A stretch of 64,000 nucleotides of DNA from Streptomyces sp. CBMA152 (GTDB taxonomy: Bacteria > Actinomycetota > Actinomycetes > Streptomycetales > Streptomycetaceae). Under the pieces are notes generated by a model. That model did not search any database, had not been told where the DNA came from, and was given only the letters and a program-made list of their open reading frames with translations. The position numbers and the translations under genes were made by a program. Below are positions 34,866-43,409 of the stretch, piece by piece (position 1 is the stretch's first letter; each line of letters begins with the position of its first letter). The stretch covers positions 558,001 to 622,000 of the forward strand of contig NZ_MECJ01000002.1 of the NCBI RefSeq assembly GCF_014596475.1, in the 5' to 3' direction.

Positions 34866-35819
34866 TTGCACATACCCAGATACGTCGCCGCCGTCTGTGC
34901 CGCCGCCGCGGCGACGGTCCTGGCCACCTCCACGTCCGCGGCAGCGGACACCGGCCCGACGCAGGACAATTTCCTTCCCGCCATGGTCTATTCCATCCTC
35001 CGCCTCGACATCGATCCGCCGGGCGCCGACGACTGGAACTGCCGTCCCAGCGCCGCCCACCCGCGTCCGGTCGTCCTGGTCCACGGCACCTACGAGAACC
35101 GCTACAACAACTGGGCCAGGATGTCCCCCGAGTTGAAGGCCCAGGGCTACTGCGTCTACGCCCTCGACTACGGCGACACCGACGACGCCGGCGTGGCTCT
35201 CGCTCCCACCGTCAAGGGTTACGGAGACATCAAAAAGTCCTCCAAGGAGCTGGCCGCCTTCGTGGACAAGGTGCTCGCTGCCAGCGGCGCCGGCCAGGTG
35301 GACCTGGTCGGCCACTCCCAGGGCGGGACCCTGTCGCGCTGGTATCTCAAGGCCGACGGAGGCGCGAACCCGGCCGACCCCTCGAAGAACAAGGTCAAGA
35401 AGATCGTCCAACTCGGCGCGACCAACCACGGCACCACCATCAGCGGCATCGAGACTCTCGCCGACAAGCTCCACATACTGGAGCCCGGGGCGACGCCCCT
35501 CGGGAAGGCGGGCGTCCAGCAGTACGTGAAATCCGACTTCATCAAGGAGCTCAACGCCGGCGGGGACACTGTTCCCGGGATCGAGTACACCGTGATCGCC
35601 ACGAAGTACGACGAGATCACCACCCCCTGGCAGAGCACGTTCATGACGGCGGGCCCCGGGGCAACGGTGCAGAACATCGCCTTGCAGGATGGCTGCTTCG
35701 TCGACTTCTCCGCCCACCTGAGCATGTCGTACAGCCCGCGTGCGATCGGACTGGTCAAGCGGGCCCTGGACCCCTCAGCGTCGGCGGCTCCTTGTGTGCC
35801 GAGGGCGCCCGCTTTCTGA
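34866..35819 (+). CDS. Secreted lipase/esterase (alpha/beta hydrolase)
   Basis: A 317-residue secreted hydrolase. A TTG at 34866 with AGGAG at 6 nt gives a clean signal peptide: IPRYVAAVCAAAAATVLA followed by Ala-rich cleavage near SAAA-D. The mature protein has the oxyanion strand VVLVHGTYENRYNNW, the nucleophile elbow GHSQGGTLSRWYL, and catalytic Asp and His candidates in TKYDEITTPW and SAHLSM. It resembles actinobacterial class I.7/LipA-type lipases. In-frame ATGs further upstream (for example 34818) lack ribosome sites. Confidence 0.85.
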   Translation: MHIPRYVAAVCAAAAATVLATSTSAAADTGPTQDNFLPAMVYSILRLDIDPPGADDWNCRPSAAHPRPVVLVHGTYENRYNNWARMSPELKAQGYCVYALDYGDTDDAGVALAPTVKGYGDIKKSSKELAAFVDKVLAASGAGQVDLVGHSQGGTLSRWYLKADGGANPADPSKNKVKKIVQLGATNHGTTISGIETLADKLHILEPGATPLGKAGVQQYVKSDFIKELNAGGDTVPGIEYTVIATKYDEITTPWQSTFMTAGPGATVQNIALQDGCFVDFSAHLSMSYSPRAIGLVKRALDPSASAAPCVPRAPAF

Positions 35820-36403
35820 TTCCGGCCCGAAGATCCGCCTTGGCCGATCTCGATCGTCAGTCGGCCGCCGACGGCAAGGCCACCCCACGACACGTCATCA
35901 CGACCCCCGCCAACGTCACCGACACCACCCAGACCCTCAACCTGGTGGACGGCATCGCGTCCATGGCGGCGGCCCAAGAACGCCGCATCGTGATCTCGTT
36001 ACGAGCTCATAGTGTCGACCATCGCGTCATTCGGTGCGACATCTGTTGCGCGCCATTTCTCGCGGCTTCTCGTATTTGCTTGCCAATCGTCGAGAAGACC
36101 GCAACTCGATAATCGTGCCCCGAGAATGATGCATTGCCCTTACCCTTTGGGCTTATGTTCCACCGGCTTCCGCCTCGGGAGGCAGAGCTTCTCGCGGTTT
36201 TGCCAGTAACGACCACATCGGCAGCAGAGCCCGACACGATTCCCAGCCCGCACTCCAGTCGCCGACAGCATGGCCTGAATGCCTGCTTGCGGGCGGGGTA
36301 TTGGCCCACGAAACTTCATGGAGCGACATCGAGATCCCTCCCGGGATACCCCCCACATTCCACACTCGGTCATCGGTTTCACCGATTCGCGTGGAGGCGG
36401 AAA
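35820..36403. other. Intergenic stretch with possible transposase trace
   Basis: About 580 bp without an intact gene. At 35865-35990 the plus strand encodes a short segment with DGKATPRHVITTPANVTDT that vaguely resembles the catalytic region of IS5-like transposases, but it is too short to prove. From about 36010 GC falls and codon structure vanishes, which fits a promoter for the EF-hand gene. Confidence 0.3.
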
Positions 36404-36934
36404 ATGGCGACAGCCGGCAAGGGGCAGATATTCGAGCTGCGTTTCGAGCAGTTCGATGTGAACCAGGACGGCCGAATCGATCGCTCCGACTTCGACCAGG
36501 AGGTGAACAGGCTGATCCGTGCCTTCGGAGCCGACCCGGACTCGCCGCGCGCACTCGTGCTCAGGCAGAGCTACCTGAGCGTGTACGAGTACCTCGTGAG
36601 CAAGGCCGACGCCAAGAGCGGTGTCCTCAGCCGGCAGGAGTTCGTCACAGCGGCGAAGTCGGCGATCACCGACCGGGGCGGTGTGGGCTTCGCCGAAGTC
36701 ATGGCGCCGTATGCGTACGCCTGCGCGAACCTGTGCGACATCGACGGCGACGGAATGATCAGCCAGGAGGAACTGGCCACGTGGCTCACGGTCATCGGCG
36801 TCCGTACGGACGCCGTGGGCGACGCCTACCAGGCCATCGACACGGACAAGGACGGAAAGATCTCCATCGGTGAGCTCGTGTCGGCGATCAAGAGCTATGT
36901 CCTCGGAGAATCCGGCATCGGGATGCACGGATAG
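36404..36934 (+). CDS. EF-hand calcium-binding protein (calerythrin-like)
   Basis: A 176-residue protein with four EF-hand positions: DVNQDGRIDRSDF (about 18), a weaker ADAKSGVLSRQEF (about 70), DIDGDGMISQEEL (about 113) and DTDKDGKISIGEL (about 147). Loops 1, 3 and 4 keep the Asp/Glu pattern needed for Ca2+; loop 2 is degenerate. This is the pattern of calerythrin-type sarcoplasmic calcium-binding proteins of actinomycetes. Cytoplasmic. GGAGG precedes the ATG. It stands alone. Confidence 0.92.
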   Translation: MATAGKGQIFELRFEQFDVNQDGRIDRSDFDQEVNRLIRAFGADPDSPRALVLRQSYLSVYEYLVSKADAKSGVLSRQEFVTAAKSAITDRGGVGFAEVMAPYAYACANLCDIDGDGMISQEELATWLTVIGVRTDAVGDAYQAIDTDKDGKISIGELVSAIKSYVLGESGIGMHG

Positions 36935-37964
36935 GGACTCCCGCCACTGGGCGACGGGATCGGCGACCGAAGTCGCCGATCCCGTCCGCGATGCCGGCCC
37001 GGGGGCGCTGCCCGTCCAGGCCCGGCGGGATTGCCGTACAGCTTCTCTGGGACCGATAGCCACGGTCCTGGTGGGCGGTGGCGGAACGTCCGGTCGGCTG
37101 AGCATGCGCGCCGCGAGCGGGTGACCGAGGGCTGGTCGGCCCGGACTTCGGGCCGTTAGGCCGCTCATTCCGCTGCAGGACGGGCCGTACCGGGCCCGGA
37201 GCCAGACGCATGCCCGGGACCTACGGACGGGGACTGACCGGCGGGTCCCGTAAAGCCGGGCGCGTTCTCGGTCCCTCCCCGGGCAACCTTCCGCCTGCCC
37301 CGGCCGGGGCAGGCCGTACCGGCTCTGGGTAACTCTCCTCGCCTAGCCGTGCAATTCGGACAGAGAGGTGGATCCGGGCCCCGGCCGGTAGTTGAATAGT
37401 CGAGAACCACACGGGCAGCAGCGCGGCCGCCGCCGTACGTGTCGGCGGTCGGCGGCGGCCGCCTGCGCGGGGATCCCCCACGGCTCCCCTTCAATGGAGG
37501 AGATCTCCGCATCCCGTCCCCACCCAGCGCCCCCGGGGCACGACGCGGGAGTGAACCCCGGCTCGAACAGGGCTCGGTGAGGGCGAAGGGCCGGAACCGC
37601 AGTACCCGACGCGGACTGCGGCTCCGGCCGTCCCGTTGAGCAGCGTGGCCTGGCGACGGCCCGGAGACCAGGGGCCGAACGGCCCGTCCCGATCGGCGAG
37701 GTAGCGGACTCACCGGATTCGCCAGCTGGTCGGGGTGTTCCACGACGAGATGGCGGGGAGCGGACTGTCCCTCAGCCGACGGGAAGCACAGCGTCGGTCC
37801 GCGCTCCCCGAACCCGCCCGCCCCTTCGCACACTCATGCGCTGGCAGATCTTCCGCCGCGTCCACTTCAGCCCGAATCAACTCACGTCAACCGTCCAGGC
37901 CATCATCGCCCTGGAGACTCACCGCTGAAGATCCATACGCGATTTCGGGTTCGCCGGTCGAACC
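36935..37964. other. Long intergenic stretch with one box and a hairpin
   Basis: About 1 kb without a convincing gene. GGGGCCGAACGGCCCG at 37671-37686 is a good dormancy-type box with no intact gene beside it. A 15-bp inverted repeat (GGCCGGAACCGCAGT against ACTGCGGCTCCGGCC) at about 37588-37630 could be a terminator. A 30-codon frame at 37836-37928 (MRWQIFRRVHFSPNQ...) is unrecognised. The box suggests another deleted regulon gene. Confidence 0.45.
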
Positions 37965-38372
37965 TCAGCTGAGGAACTTCGCCTTGGCTCTGTCGAACTC
38001 CTCCTGGCTGAGGTCGCCGCGGTTCTTCAGCTCCGCGAGTGTGGCGAGCTGCTGCACGCCGCTGTCCGAGCTGCCCGCAGCGTCCCGCACGTACTGTTTG
38101 AAGGCTACTTGGGCGTCCTCGGCCTGTTTCGCCTCACGCTTGCCCATCGCGTCGCCGCGCACGATCACGTAGATCAGGACGCCGAGGTAGGGGAGCAGGA
38201 CGAGCAGGACGATCCAGCCCGCCTTCGTCCACCCGCGCATCTCGTGGTCCCGAAACAGGTCGCCCAGGACGCGGAAGAGCAGGAAGAACCACAGCACCCA
38301 CAGGAAGACGAGGAGCATGGTCCAGAAAAGGTTGAGGAGCGGGTAGTCGTCCATTCCCTCAGTCGACGCCAC
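37965..38372 (-). CDS. PLDc_N-type membrane protein with SHOCT tail
   Basis: A ~135-residue protein with two membrane helices (LNLFWTMLLVFLWVLWFFLLF and GWIVLLVLLPYLGVLIYVIV), the PLDc_N pattern, a basic linker, and a C-terminal SHOCT domain (LATLAELKNRGDLSQEEFDRAK). The GTG at 38372 has GAGGGGAAGG upstream; the ATG at 38354 has its SD too close. Such proteins are common in Streptomyces and of unknown role. Confidence 0.78.
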   Translation of the reverse strand: MASTEGMDDYPLLNLFWTMLLVFLWVLWFFLLFRVLGDLFRDHEMRGWTKAGWIVLLVLLPYLGVLIYVIVRGDAMGKREAKQAEDAQVAFKQYVRDAAGSSDSGVQQLATLAELKNRGDLSQEEFDRAKAKFLS

Positions 38373-38600
38373 ACCTTCCCCTCGCCGCATGGGGAGCAGG
38401 GCCGAACGAGTGAGGGGGCCTGCGGTCGAACATGGCGAGCTGGGCCCGGGTTGCGGCGGAGGCCGCCGGGGTGGAGGCGCTGAAGCCGTAGTGGGCCAGG
38501 GCGCGAACCGGATCAGGCCTTGTGTGGACGGACGGAAACGGACCACTCGGTCGGCAGGTGCCGGAATGCGCCTCGACCCGCCGACGCCCACGCTTGGGGC

Positions 38601-38972
38601 ATGTTCGGTTTCGCTGCGATGGTGCTCCGGATGGTGAGGGCGGCTCGGTCCGCGTGGCGTACGCCGGAGTTCCGCGGCGTGTTCTCCACCACGGTGCTGC
38701 TTCTGTTCAGCGCGACGCTCTTCTACACGCTGCGCGAGGGGTGGTCTGTACTGGACAGCCTGTACTTCGCTGTCTGCACCGGCCTGACCATCGGCTTCGG
38801 AGACCTGACCCCCACGAGCGATCTGTCCAAGGCGTTCACCGTGGTGTACGCGTTGCTGTCGGTCGGGCTGTTCGTCTCCCTCGTGGCGATGTTCGGACAG
38901 GAGGTGCTGCGCAACAAGGGCGCCGTCTCCCGGGTGCGTGCCAGGCGGCGCGAGGGCAACACCGCCGAGTAG
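38601..38972 (+). CDS. Two-TM potassium channel protein
   Basis: A 123-residue protein with TM1 (VFSTTVLLLFSATLFYTL), a pore helix (LDSLYFAVCTG), the selectivity filter TIGFGDLTP (canonical TVGYGD), and TM2 (AFTVVYALLSVGLFVSLVAMF). It is a minimal ion_trans_2 channel without a regulatory RCK domain and would assemble as a tetramer. The ATG has only a weak ribosome site. Confidence 0.85.
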   Translation: MFGFAAMVLRMVRAARSAWRTPEFRGVFSTTVLLLFSATLFYTLREGWSVLDSLYFAVCTGLTIGFGDLTPTSDLSKAFTVVYALLSVGLFVSLVAMFGQEVLRNKGAVSRVRARRREGNTAE

Positions 38973-39016
38973 CTGCCGGTGCCAGCTCCCGGGCGGGGGT
39001 GCGGCACCGCTCCGTG

Positions 39017-39364
39017 TCAGGACGGCGGCGGGTTCTGTTGGGCGGCCTGGAGGTCGGCGAGCAGTTCGGCCTGGCCGGCCAGCACGCCGGACAGGATGCT
39101 GCGGGCGACCCGTAGCAGCTCCGCCACCTGGGGGCTGGCCAGGGTGTAGTAGACGGTGGAGCCCTCGCGGCGGCTGCGCACCAGGTTGGCTCGGCGCAGC
39201 ACTGCGAGCTGTTGCGAGAGGTGGGCGGGCTCGACGCCGACCTCGGGCAGCATCTCGGAGACCGCGTGCTCACGCTCGCTCAGCAGCTCAAGGACCCGGA
39301 TACGGACCGGATGCCCCAGCGTTTTGAAGAACTCCGCCTTGAGTTGATACAGCGGCGTGCTCAC
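39017..39364 (-). CDS. ArsR-family regulator 1
   Basis: A 115-residue winged-helix protein: FFKTLGHPVRIRVLELLSERE, recognition helix region VEPAHLSQQLAVLRRANLV, wing RREGSTVYYTL. No metal-binding Cys pair (ELCVCDL) is present, so it is not a classical arsenic or cadmium sensor. The GTG at 39364 has GAGGGG upstream. An AATTG...CAATT palindrome at 39534-39553 lies upstream. It is a close paralogue of the protein at 40228-40569. Confidence 0.87.
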   Translation of the reverse strand: MSTPLYQLKAEFFKTLGHPVRIRVLELLSEREHAVSEMLPEVGVEPAHLSQQLAVLRRANLVRSRREGSTVYYTLASPQVAELLRVARSILSGVLAGQAELLADLQAAQQNPPPS

Positions 39365-39533
39365 CGTGCCATCCCCTCTGCGGAACAGCACTGCGGCCGC
39401 CCTGGCCGAACCTTGGCGCATCGTATCCACCCAGCCGTGACTGACATGCGGTCCATCCTCACGTGCGACACCCGGCGGGCCCGAATCCGCGACCGAGGGG
39501 GAACCGCCGAATTTCAGCGGTGACGACCTCGGT

Positions 39534-39553
39534 AATTGCCAAGATTAACAATT
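39534..39553. promoter_or_regulatory. ArsR-type palindromic operator
   Basis: AATTG and CAATT half-sites separated by 10 bp in an AT-rich patch, about 170 bp before ArsR 1. The half-sites match the operator at 40647-40666. Confidence 0.5.
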
Positions 39554-39805
39554 CCATAGGCCAGGTGAGGCAGGCTTACGTGAGGATCACCCCCGCTGCG
39601 CGGCAGAGCCGTCGCCTTGCTGAGGTGTCCCGCCTGCCGCCTCGAACGTCGTCGCACCGCCGCCGACACCGGCGGAGTACGCCCGCGCCGCGGCCAGGCC
39701 CGCATGCTCAAGCTCGCCGTAGGCAACCGCCCTCGGCCGTCTGCCGCCGAGGATCTGGATCACGGCTGATGGCGGCGGTGAGCCACCACCGGCTGTGAAG
39801 ACCGA

Positions 39806-40231
39806 TCACAGCGGCAGCGTGATCCAGATGCTCTTGCCGCGGCCGTCGGCGTCGCCCCGGACGACGGCCGTGCCGCTCAGCCCGAGGGTGAGTTCCATGA
39901 CCGTGGCCAGTCCACCGCTGCCGGTTGCGGTGACCGCGCCGTACAGCGCGGGCTGATGAGGGTGACGGTCGTGGACGGCGAACGCGAAGGTGTCGGGTCC
40001 GGCGGCGAAGATGACGGTGACGTTGGGGGAGAGCGCGGCGGCATGCCGCACGCTGTTGGTGACCAGTTCCGACAGGATCAGCAGTGCCGGGCCGACGCTC
40101 GGGTGGTGCCGGTTGATGCCCCACTCGGCCAGGACCTGCTCGGTGGTCTCACGCACTATGCGTACGGCCGATCCCATGGCGGGCAGGGTCAGTCCGTGCC
40201 GGTAGGGCAGCGTCTCCAGCTGGGAGGTCAC
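39806..40231 (-). CDS. RsbW-like ATP-binding (HATPase_c) protein
   Basis: A 141-residue single GHKL ATPase domain with the N-box LILSELVTNSVRHAAA, AVHDRHPHQP as the G1-like box (Asp present) and a GSGGLATV G2-like loop. This is the anti-sigma-factor-type kinase family that is abundant in Streptomyces. Its GTG start overlaps the stop of ArsR 2 by GTGA, so the two are translationally coupled. No sigma factor or antagonist is adjacent. Confidence 0.84.
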   Translation of the reverse strand: MTSQLETLPYRHGLTLPAMGSAVRIVRETTEQVLAEWGINRHHPSVGPALLILSELVTNSVRHAAALSPNVTVIFAAGPDTFAFAVHDRHPHQPALYGAVTATGSGGLATVMELTLGLSGTAVVRGDADGRGKSIWITLPL

Positions 40232-40569
40232 CTGGCCGTGACCTCGGTTTCCCGCAGCTCCACCAGGAGTTCGTTCCGCCCGGTCAGCATCTCGGTGAGG
40301 ATCCGCCGCGCGGCCCGCATCAGATCCGCGACGTCGCCGCCGGCGATCTCGTACACCACCGTCGAACCATCACGGCGCGAGGTGACGATCCCCGAGCGGC
40401 GCAGCACCGCCAGTTGCTGGGAGAGGCTCGAAGGCTCCACCTCGACCCGCGCCAGCAGATCACGCACCGGCATGGGGCCCTCCTGCAGCAGCTCCAGGAC
40501 CCGGATGCGGACCGGGTGGCCGAGCATCCGGAAGAACTCGGCCTTGGCCTGATACAGCGGAACCGACAC
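40228..40569 (-). CDS. ArsR-family regulator 2
   Basis: A 113-residue winged-helix protein closely similar to ArsR 1 (FFRMLGHPVRIRVLELLQEG, VEPSSLSQQLAVLRRSGIV, RRDGSTVVYEI). It also lacks metal-ligand Cys residues. The GTG at 40569 is used. It is co-transcribed with the RsbW-like gene and faces an AATTGC palindrome at 40647-40666. Confidence 0.87.
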   Translation of the reverse strand: MSVPLYQAKAEFFRMLGHPVRIRVLELLQEGPMPVRDLLARVEVEPSSLSQQLAVLRRSGIVTSRRDGSTVVYEIAGGDVADLMRAARRILTEMLTGRNELLVELRETEVTAR

Positions 40570-40646
40570 GCCCCCACGACCTCACTCGCAGCGATTAGGG
40601 CTGTGCCCGCGGCTACCTACGAGCACAGCGATCTCAGCATCTAACG

Positions 40647-40666
40647 AATTGCGAAAATTTGCAATT
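40647..40666. promoter_or_regulatory. ArsR-type palindromic operator
   Basis: AATTGC and GCAATT half-sites around GAAAATTT, in an AT-rich island between ArsR 2 (start 40569) and the PhnA-like gene (start 40702). It could control both divergent genes. Confidence 0.6.
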
Positions 40667-40701
40667 AGCTAGATTCCGATGACCCTGGGTACTCTGACGG
40701 C

Positions 40702-41061
40702 ATGATCGAGAACCTTCCCCCCTGCCCGAAGTGCGCCTGCGAGTACACGTACGAGATGAACGCCCTCGTGGTGTGCCCGGAGTGCGGCCATGAGTGGGTG
40801 CCCGCCGAGAACGGCACGGAAGGTGACGGCGGCGGTCAGGAGCGAGTGATCAAGGACGCCGTCGGCAATGTGCTGAGCGACGGCGACACCGTGACCGTCG
40901 TCAAGGCGCTCAAGGTGAAGGGCAGCCCGTCGGGCATCAAGGCCGGTACGAAGGTCCGCAACATCCGACTGATCGACGGGGTCGACGGCCACGACATCGA
41001 CTGCAGGATCGACGGTTTCGGCGCCATGCAGCTCAAGTCCAGCGTGGTCAAGAAAGCCTGA
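40702..41061 (+). CDS. PhnA/YjdM-family zinc-ribbon protein
   Basis: A 119-residue protein with an N-terminal zinc ribbon ([11 protein letters not shown]...[10 protein letters not shown]) and the C-terminal PhnA SH3-like domain ([35 protein letters not shown]). The family was linked by name to alkylphosphonate use but its real role is unclear. TACTCT ends 6 nt before the ATG and there is no ribosome site, so it is probably leaderless. Confidence 0.9.
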   Translation: MIENLPPCPKCACEYTYEMNALVVCPECGHEWVPAENGTEGDGGGQERVIKDAVGNVLSDGDTVTVVKALKVKGSPSGIKAGTKVRNIRLIDGVDGHDIDCRIDGFGAMQLKSSVVKKA

Positions 41062-41282
41062 TTCCGAGGAAGCCGATCCCGCCCCGGTCCTGGCGGGCCA
41101 AGCACCTGCCGCCGCCCGCGGCGGGCAGACGCTTGGCTGTGTGCTTTGGTTCCCCAACTCCGGCAGCGTGTTGGAGCATTCGGAAAATTGCTCGCGCACC
41201 CCGACAACTCACACTAGTAGTACAAAGCTTCTCGTCCCTGGCTCACGATGAACGGAAATCGCGCCAAGGGATGGGGAGTGAG

Positions 41283-41873
41283 ATGAAGGAAATCGTGCGT
41301 GTGCTGGTAGCCGTCACGACCGCGGCCGGGCTGGCCTTCGCCGGGGCCACCGCCACAGCGTCCGCCTCGCCGAGTCTGGGCTATGAGTGTCCGGACCTGG
41401 CGAAGGGGCTGGCAGGTCCCTGCGTGGCCGCGCTGCAGCAGGCGCTGAACGCCAACGGCGCCGACCTGGCCGTCGACGGGATCGACGGGCCGCTCACCGA
41501 CCGGGCCACGCGGGACTTCCAGGCGTCCCATGGCCTTGTCGTCGACGGCATCGCGGGCCCGGTGACCAAGGCCGTGCTGACCCTGAGCGCTTCGGTGCCC
41601 ACCCCGCGACTGACCACGCCTGCCGCGCCGCCGGCGCCGACGCTGCCCGTGCCGCCGGGGAAGAGCCTGTACGAGCGGATCACGGGTGGTATCTGCGGCA
41701 TCCTCGGCGATGCCGCCGGGGCAGCGGGCTGGGTGGTCGTCGACGGCGTCGACACCGCGAAGACCATGGACCCTGCAACGGCGGCCGCTGCGGCGGCCGC
41801 AGGTCGTGCAGCCGGGGCCGGGGCAACCAAGTGGGCCTGCAACCAGCTGGTTGAGATCCCCCCGGCTTATTGA
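41283..41873 (+). CDS. Secreted peptidoglycan-binding-domain protein
   Basis: A 196-residue exported protein. The signal peptide (VRVLVAVTTAAGLAFAGATATA) is followed by a PG_binding_1 domain (about 40-90: CVAALQQALNANG, DGIDGPLTDRATRDFQASHGL, DGIAGPVTKAVL), a Pro/Thr linker, and a C-terminal Ala-rich region with two Cys (GGICGIL, TKWACNQL). It probably binds cell-wall glycan. The ATG at 41283 has GGGAG upstream; an ATG at 41271 is possible. Confidence 0.83.
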   Translation: MKEIVRVLVAVTTAAGLAFAGATATASASPSLGYECPDLAKGLAGPCVAALQQALNANGADLAVDGIDGPLTDRATRDFQASHGLVVDGIAGPVTKAVLTLSASVPTPRLTTPAAPPAPTLPVPPGKSLYERITGGICGILGDAAGAAGWVVVDGVDTAKTMDPATAAAAAAAGRAAGAGATKWACNQLVEIPPAY

Positions 41874-42200
41874 GAGCGATCTCTGCGTCTGCTCGCGTCG
41901 CCGGCGCAGCCGTCTGCTTTTTTCGACGGATGTGTCGGCGACGACCACACGGTCGAAGCCCGGCGGCGGGCCGAGGACATCGAACGCAACGTGGGCAGCC
42001 CCTGGGGGCACCGTGGTCAACTGCTGATCTCCCATGCCTGGTTGGTGTGGCCTGAACGGTCCGCCGTCTGTCGAGGCGTTCTTGCCGCGGGGGTGTGGGG
42101 CTGTTTCACTGCGTTGCCGCCGAGACGGTGTCATGGCCCGCTGTCGGCCTGCCGGTGCTTTCCGCGGCTCGGACTGCCCCCGTCTGACCAAGGAGCGTAT
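41874..42200. other. Intergenic stretch, no gene recognised
   Basis: 327 bp between the peptidoglycan-binding gene and the GRAS gene. A T-run (CTTTTTTCG at about 41920) may mark a terminator. No conserved coding signal was found on either strand. Confidence 0.4.
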
Positions 42201-43310
42201 GTGATCGAGGAGTTCGATCTGCTGACCCGAGCGGTGGGTCACATTCACGCCGAACGCCCCGCGCAGGCCGCACCCATGCTGGACAGACTGCGTGCGGTGC
42301 TGGACGGTCGGGCGCGGCCGAAGCCCGGCGATCGGCTGTGCCGTCTGTATCTGGAGGCCCTGACGCACCGGATCGGCGCGGAGCCCGGGCACGCCGACGA
42401 GACCAACCTCTACCGGCAGCAGTACGCCGACCATGCGCAGATAGACCTGTACTACCTGCTGTGCGAGCACCTGCCCTTCATGCACACCACCCCTGCGGTC
42501 ACCAACCTGCTCGCCGCACCGCTTCAGCGGGACGGTGTCGAGCAAGCCGTCGTCCTGTCGATCGGTATCGGCCATGCCCGTCAGGAAGCGGCCCTTCTTG
42601 ACGAACTGGCCCGCCCTGGCGCCCCGTTGCGCCGCTGCACCGTCGTCGGTATCGACCCCGACGCGGAGAGCCTCGCCAAGGCGGAGCGGCGCCTACGTGA
42701 GAGCGACGCCGTGGCCAAGCACGGTCTGGAGCTCGACTTCCTTCCCGTACCGAGGATCGCCGAAGAGGTCGAGCCGGCCGACTGGCAGTGCATAGCCGCC
42801 CTGGACGGGGTGCTGGTGGTCAACTCCACATTGGCTGTGCACCACATGCAGGATGCGGCACCCGGGCATGACGCCCGTGACGAGTTCTTCCAGCGGTTGC
42901 GGCTTCTGGCTCCGGCTGTCGTGGTGCTCACCGAGTTCGACTCCGACCATCACGACGTCTCGCTGCCGCAGCGCTTCTTCAACTCCTGGCATTTCTTCGG
43001 TTCCATTCTGCGGGCCATCGAGGACAGCGCGGCCACAGATGCGGAGAAGGACCTGATGACGACGTTCTTCCGGCGCGAGGTGATGAACATCGTCGGTGCC
43101 CGCACCGACGCCCAGCGCTTCGAACGCCACGAACCGGCTCGTGCCTGGCTCGAACGTCTCCATCGCTGCGGCTTCGCTCCCGTATGCCCCGACCCGGCGC
43201 TCGACACCGCCCACGGCCACCATGCCGTGCACGCGACATCCGATCACGTACGCCTGACCTGCCGAGACCGGACCATCTGCGCCGTCATCGCCGCCGGACC
43301 AGCGGGCTGA
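42201..43310 (+). CDS. Bacterial GRAS-family (Rossmann methyltransferase-like) protein
   Basis: A 369-residue protein matching the GRAS fold best known from plant gibberellin and root regulators. Visible blocks: VVLSIGIGHARQEAALLDEL (SAM-like site), VVGIDPDAESLAKAERRL, ALDGVLVVNSTLAVHHM, LAPAVVVLTEFDSDHHD, RFFNSWHFFGSILRAI and REVMNIVGARTDAQRFERHE, ending WLERLHRCGFAP. The last three match the plant PFYRE and SAW regions. Bacterial members are predicted small-molecule methyltransferases. The GTG at 42201 follows AAGGAG at 5 nt. It lies 99 bp upstream of a glycine/sarcosine-type methyltransferase, so they may share a pathway. Confidence 0.8.
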   Translation: MIEEFDLLTRAVGHIHAERPAQAAPMLDRLRAVLDGRARPKPGDRLCRLYLEALTHRIGAEPGHADETNLYRQQYADHAQIDLYYLLCEHLPFMHTTPAVTNLLAAPLQRDGVEQAVVLSIGIGHARQEAALLDELARPGAPLRRCTVVGIDPDAESLAKAERRLRESDAVAKHGLELDFLPVPRIAEEVEPADWQCIAALDGVLVVNSTLAVHHMQDAAPGHDARDEFFQRLRLLAPAVVVLTEFDSDHHDVSLPQRFFNSWHFFGSILRAIEDSAATDAEKDLMTTFFRREVMNIVGARTDAQRFERHEPARAWLERLHRCGFAPVCPDPALDTAHGHHAVHATSDHVRLTCRDRTICAVIAAGPAG

Positions 43311-43409
43311 TCACCGCAGGGCCCGGGGCTCCGGGTAGCGGCTCAAGCCAGGCCGAGTGTGTCCGAGAAGTGGGTTTGTGGCGGGCCGGTTCGGTCGAGG
43401 AATCTCGCT

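Noticed and set aside
35865..35990. IS5-like transposase
   Set aside because: Only a short, weak resemblance with no inverted repeats; kept as a possible trace in the intergenic entry.
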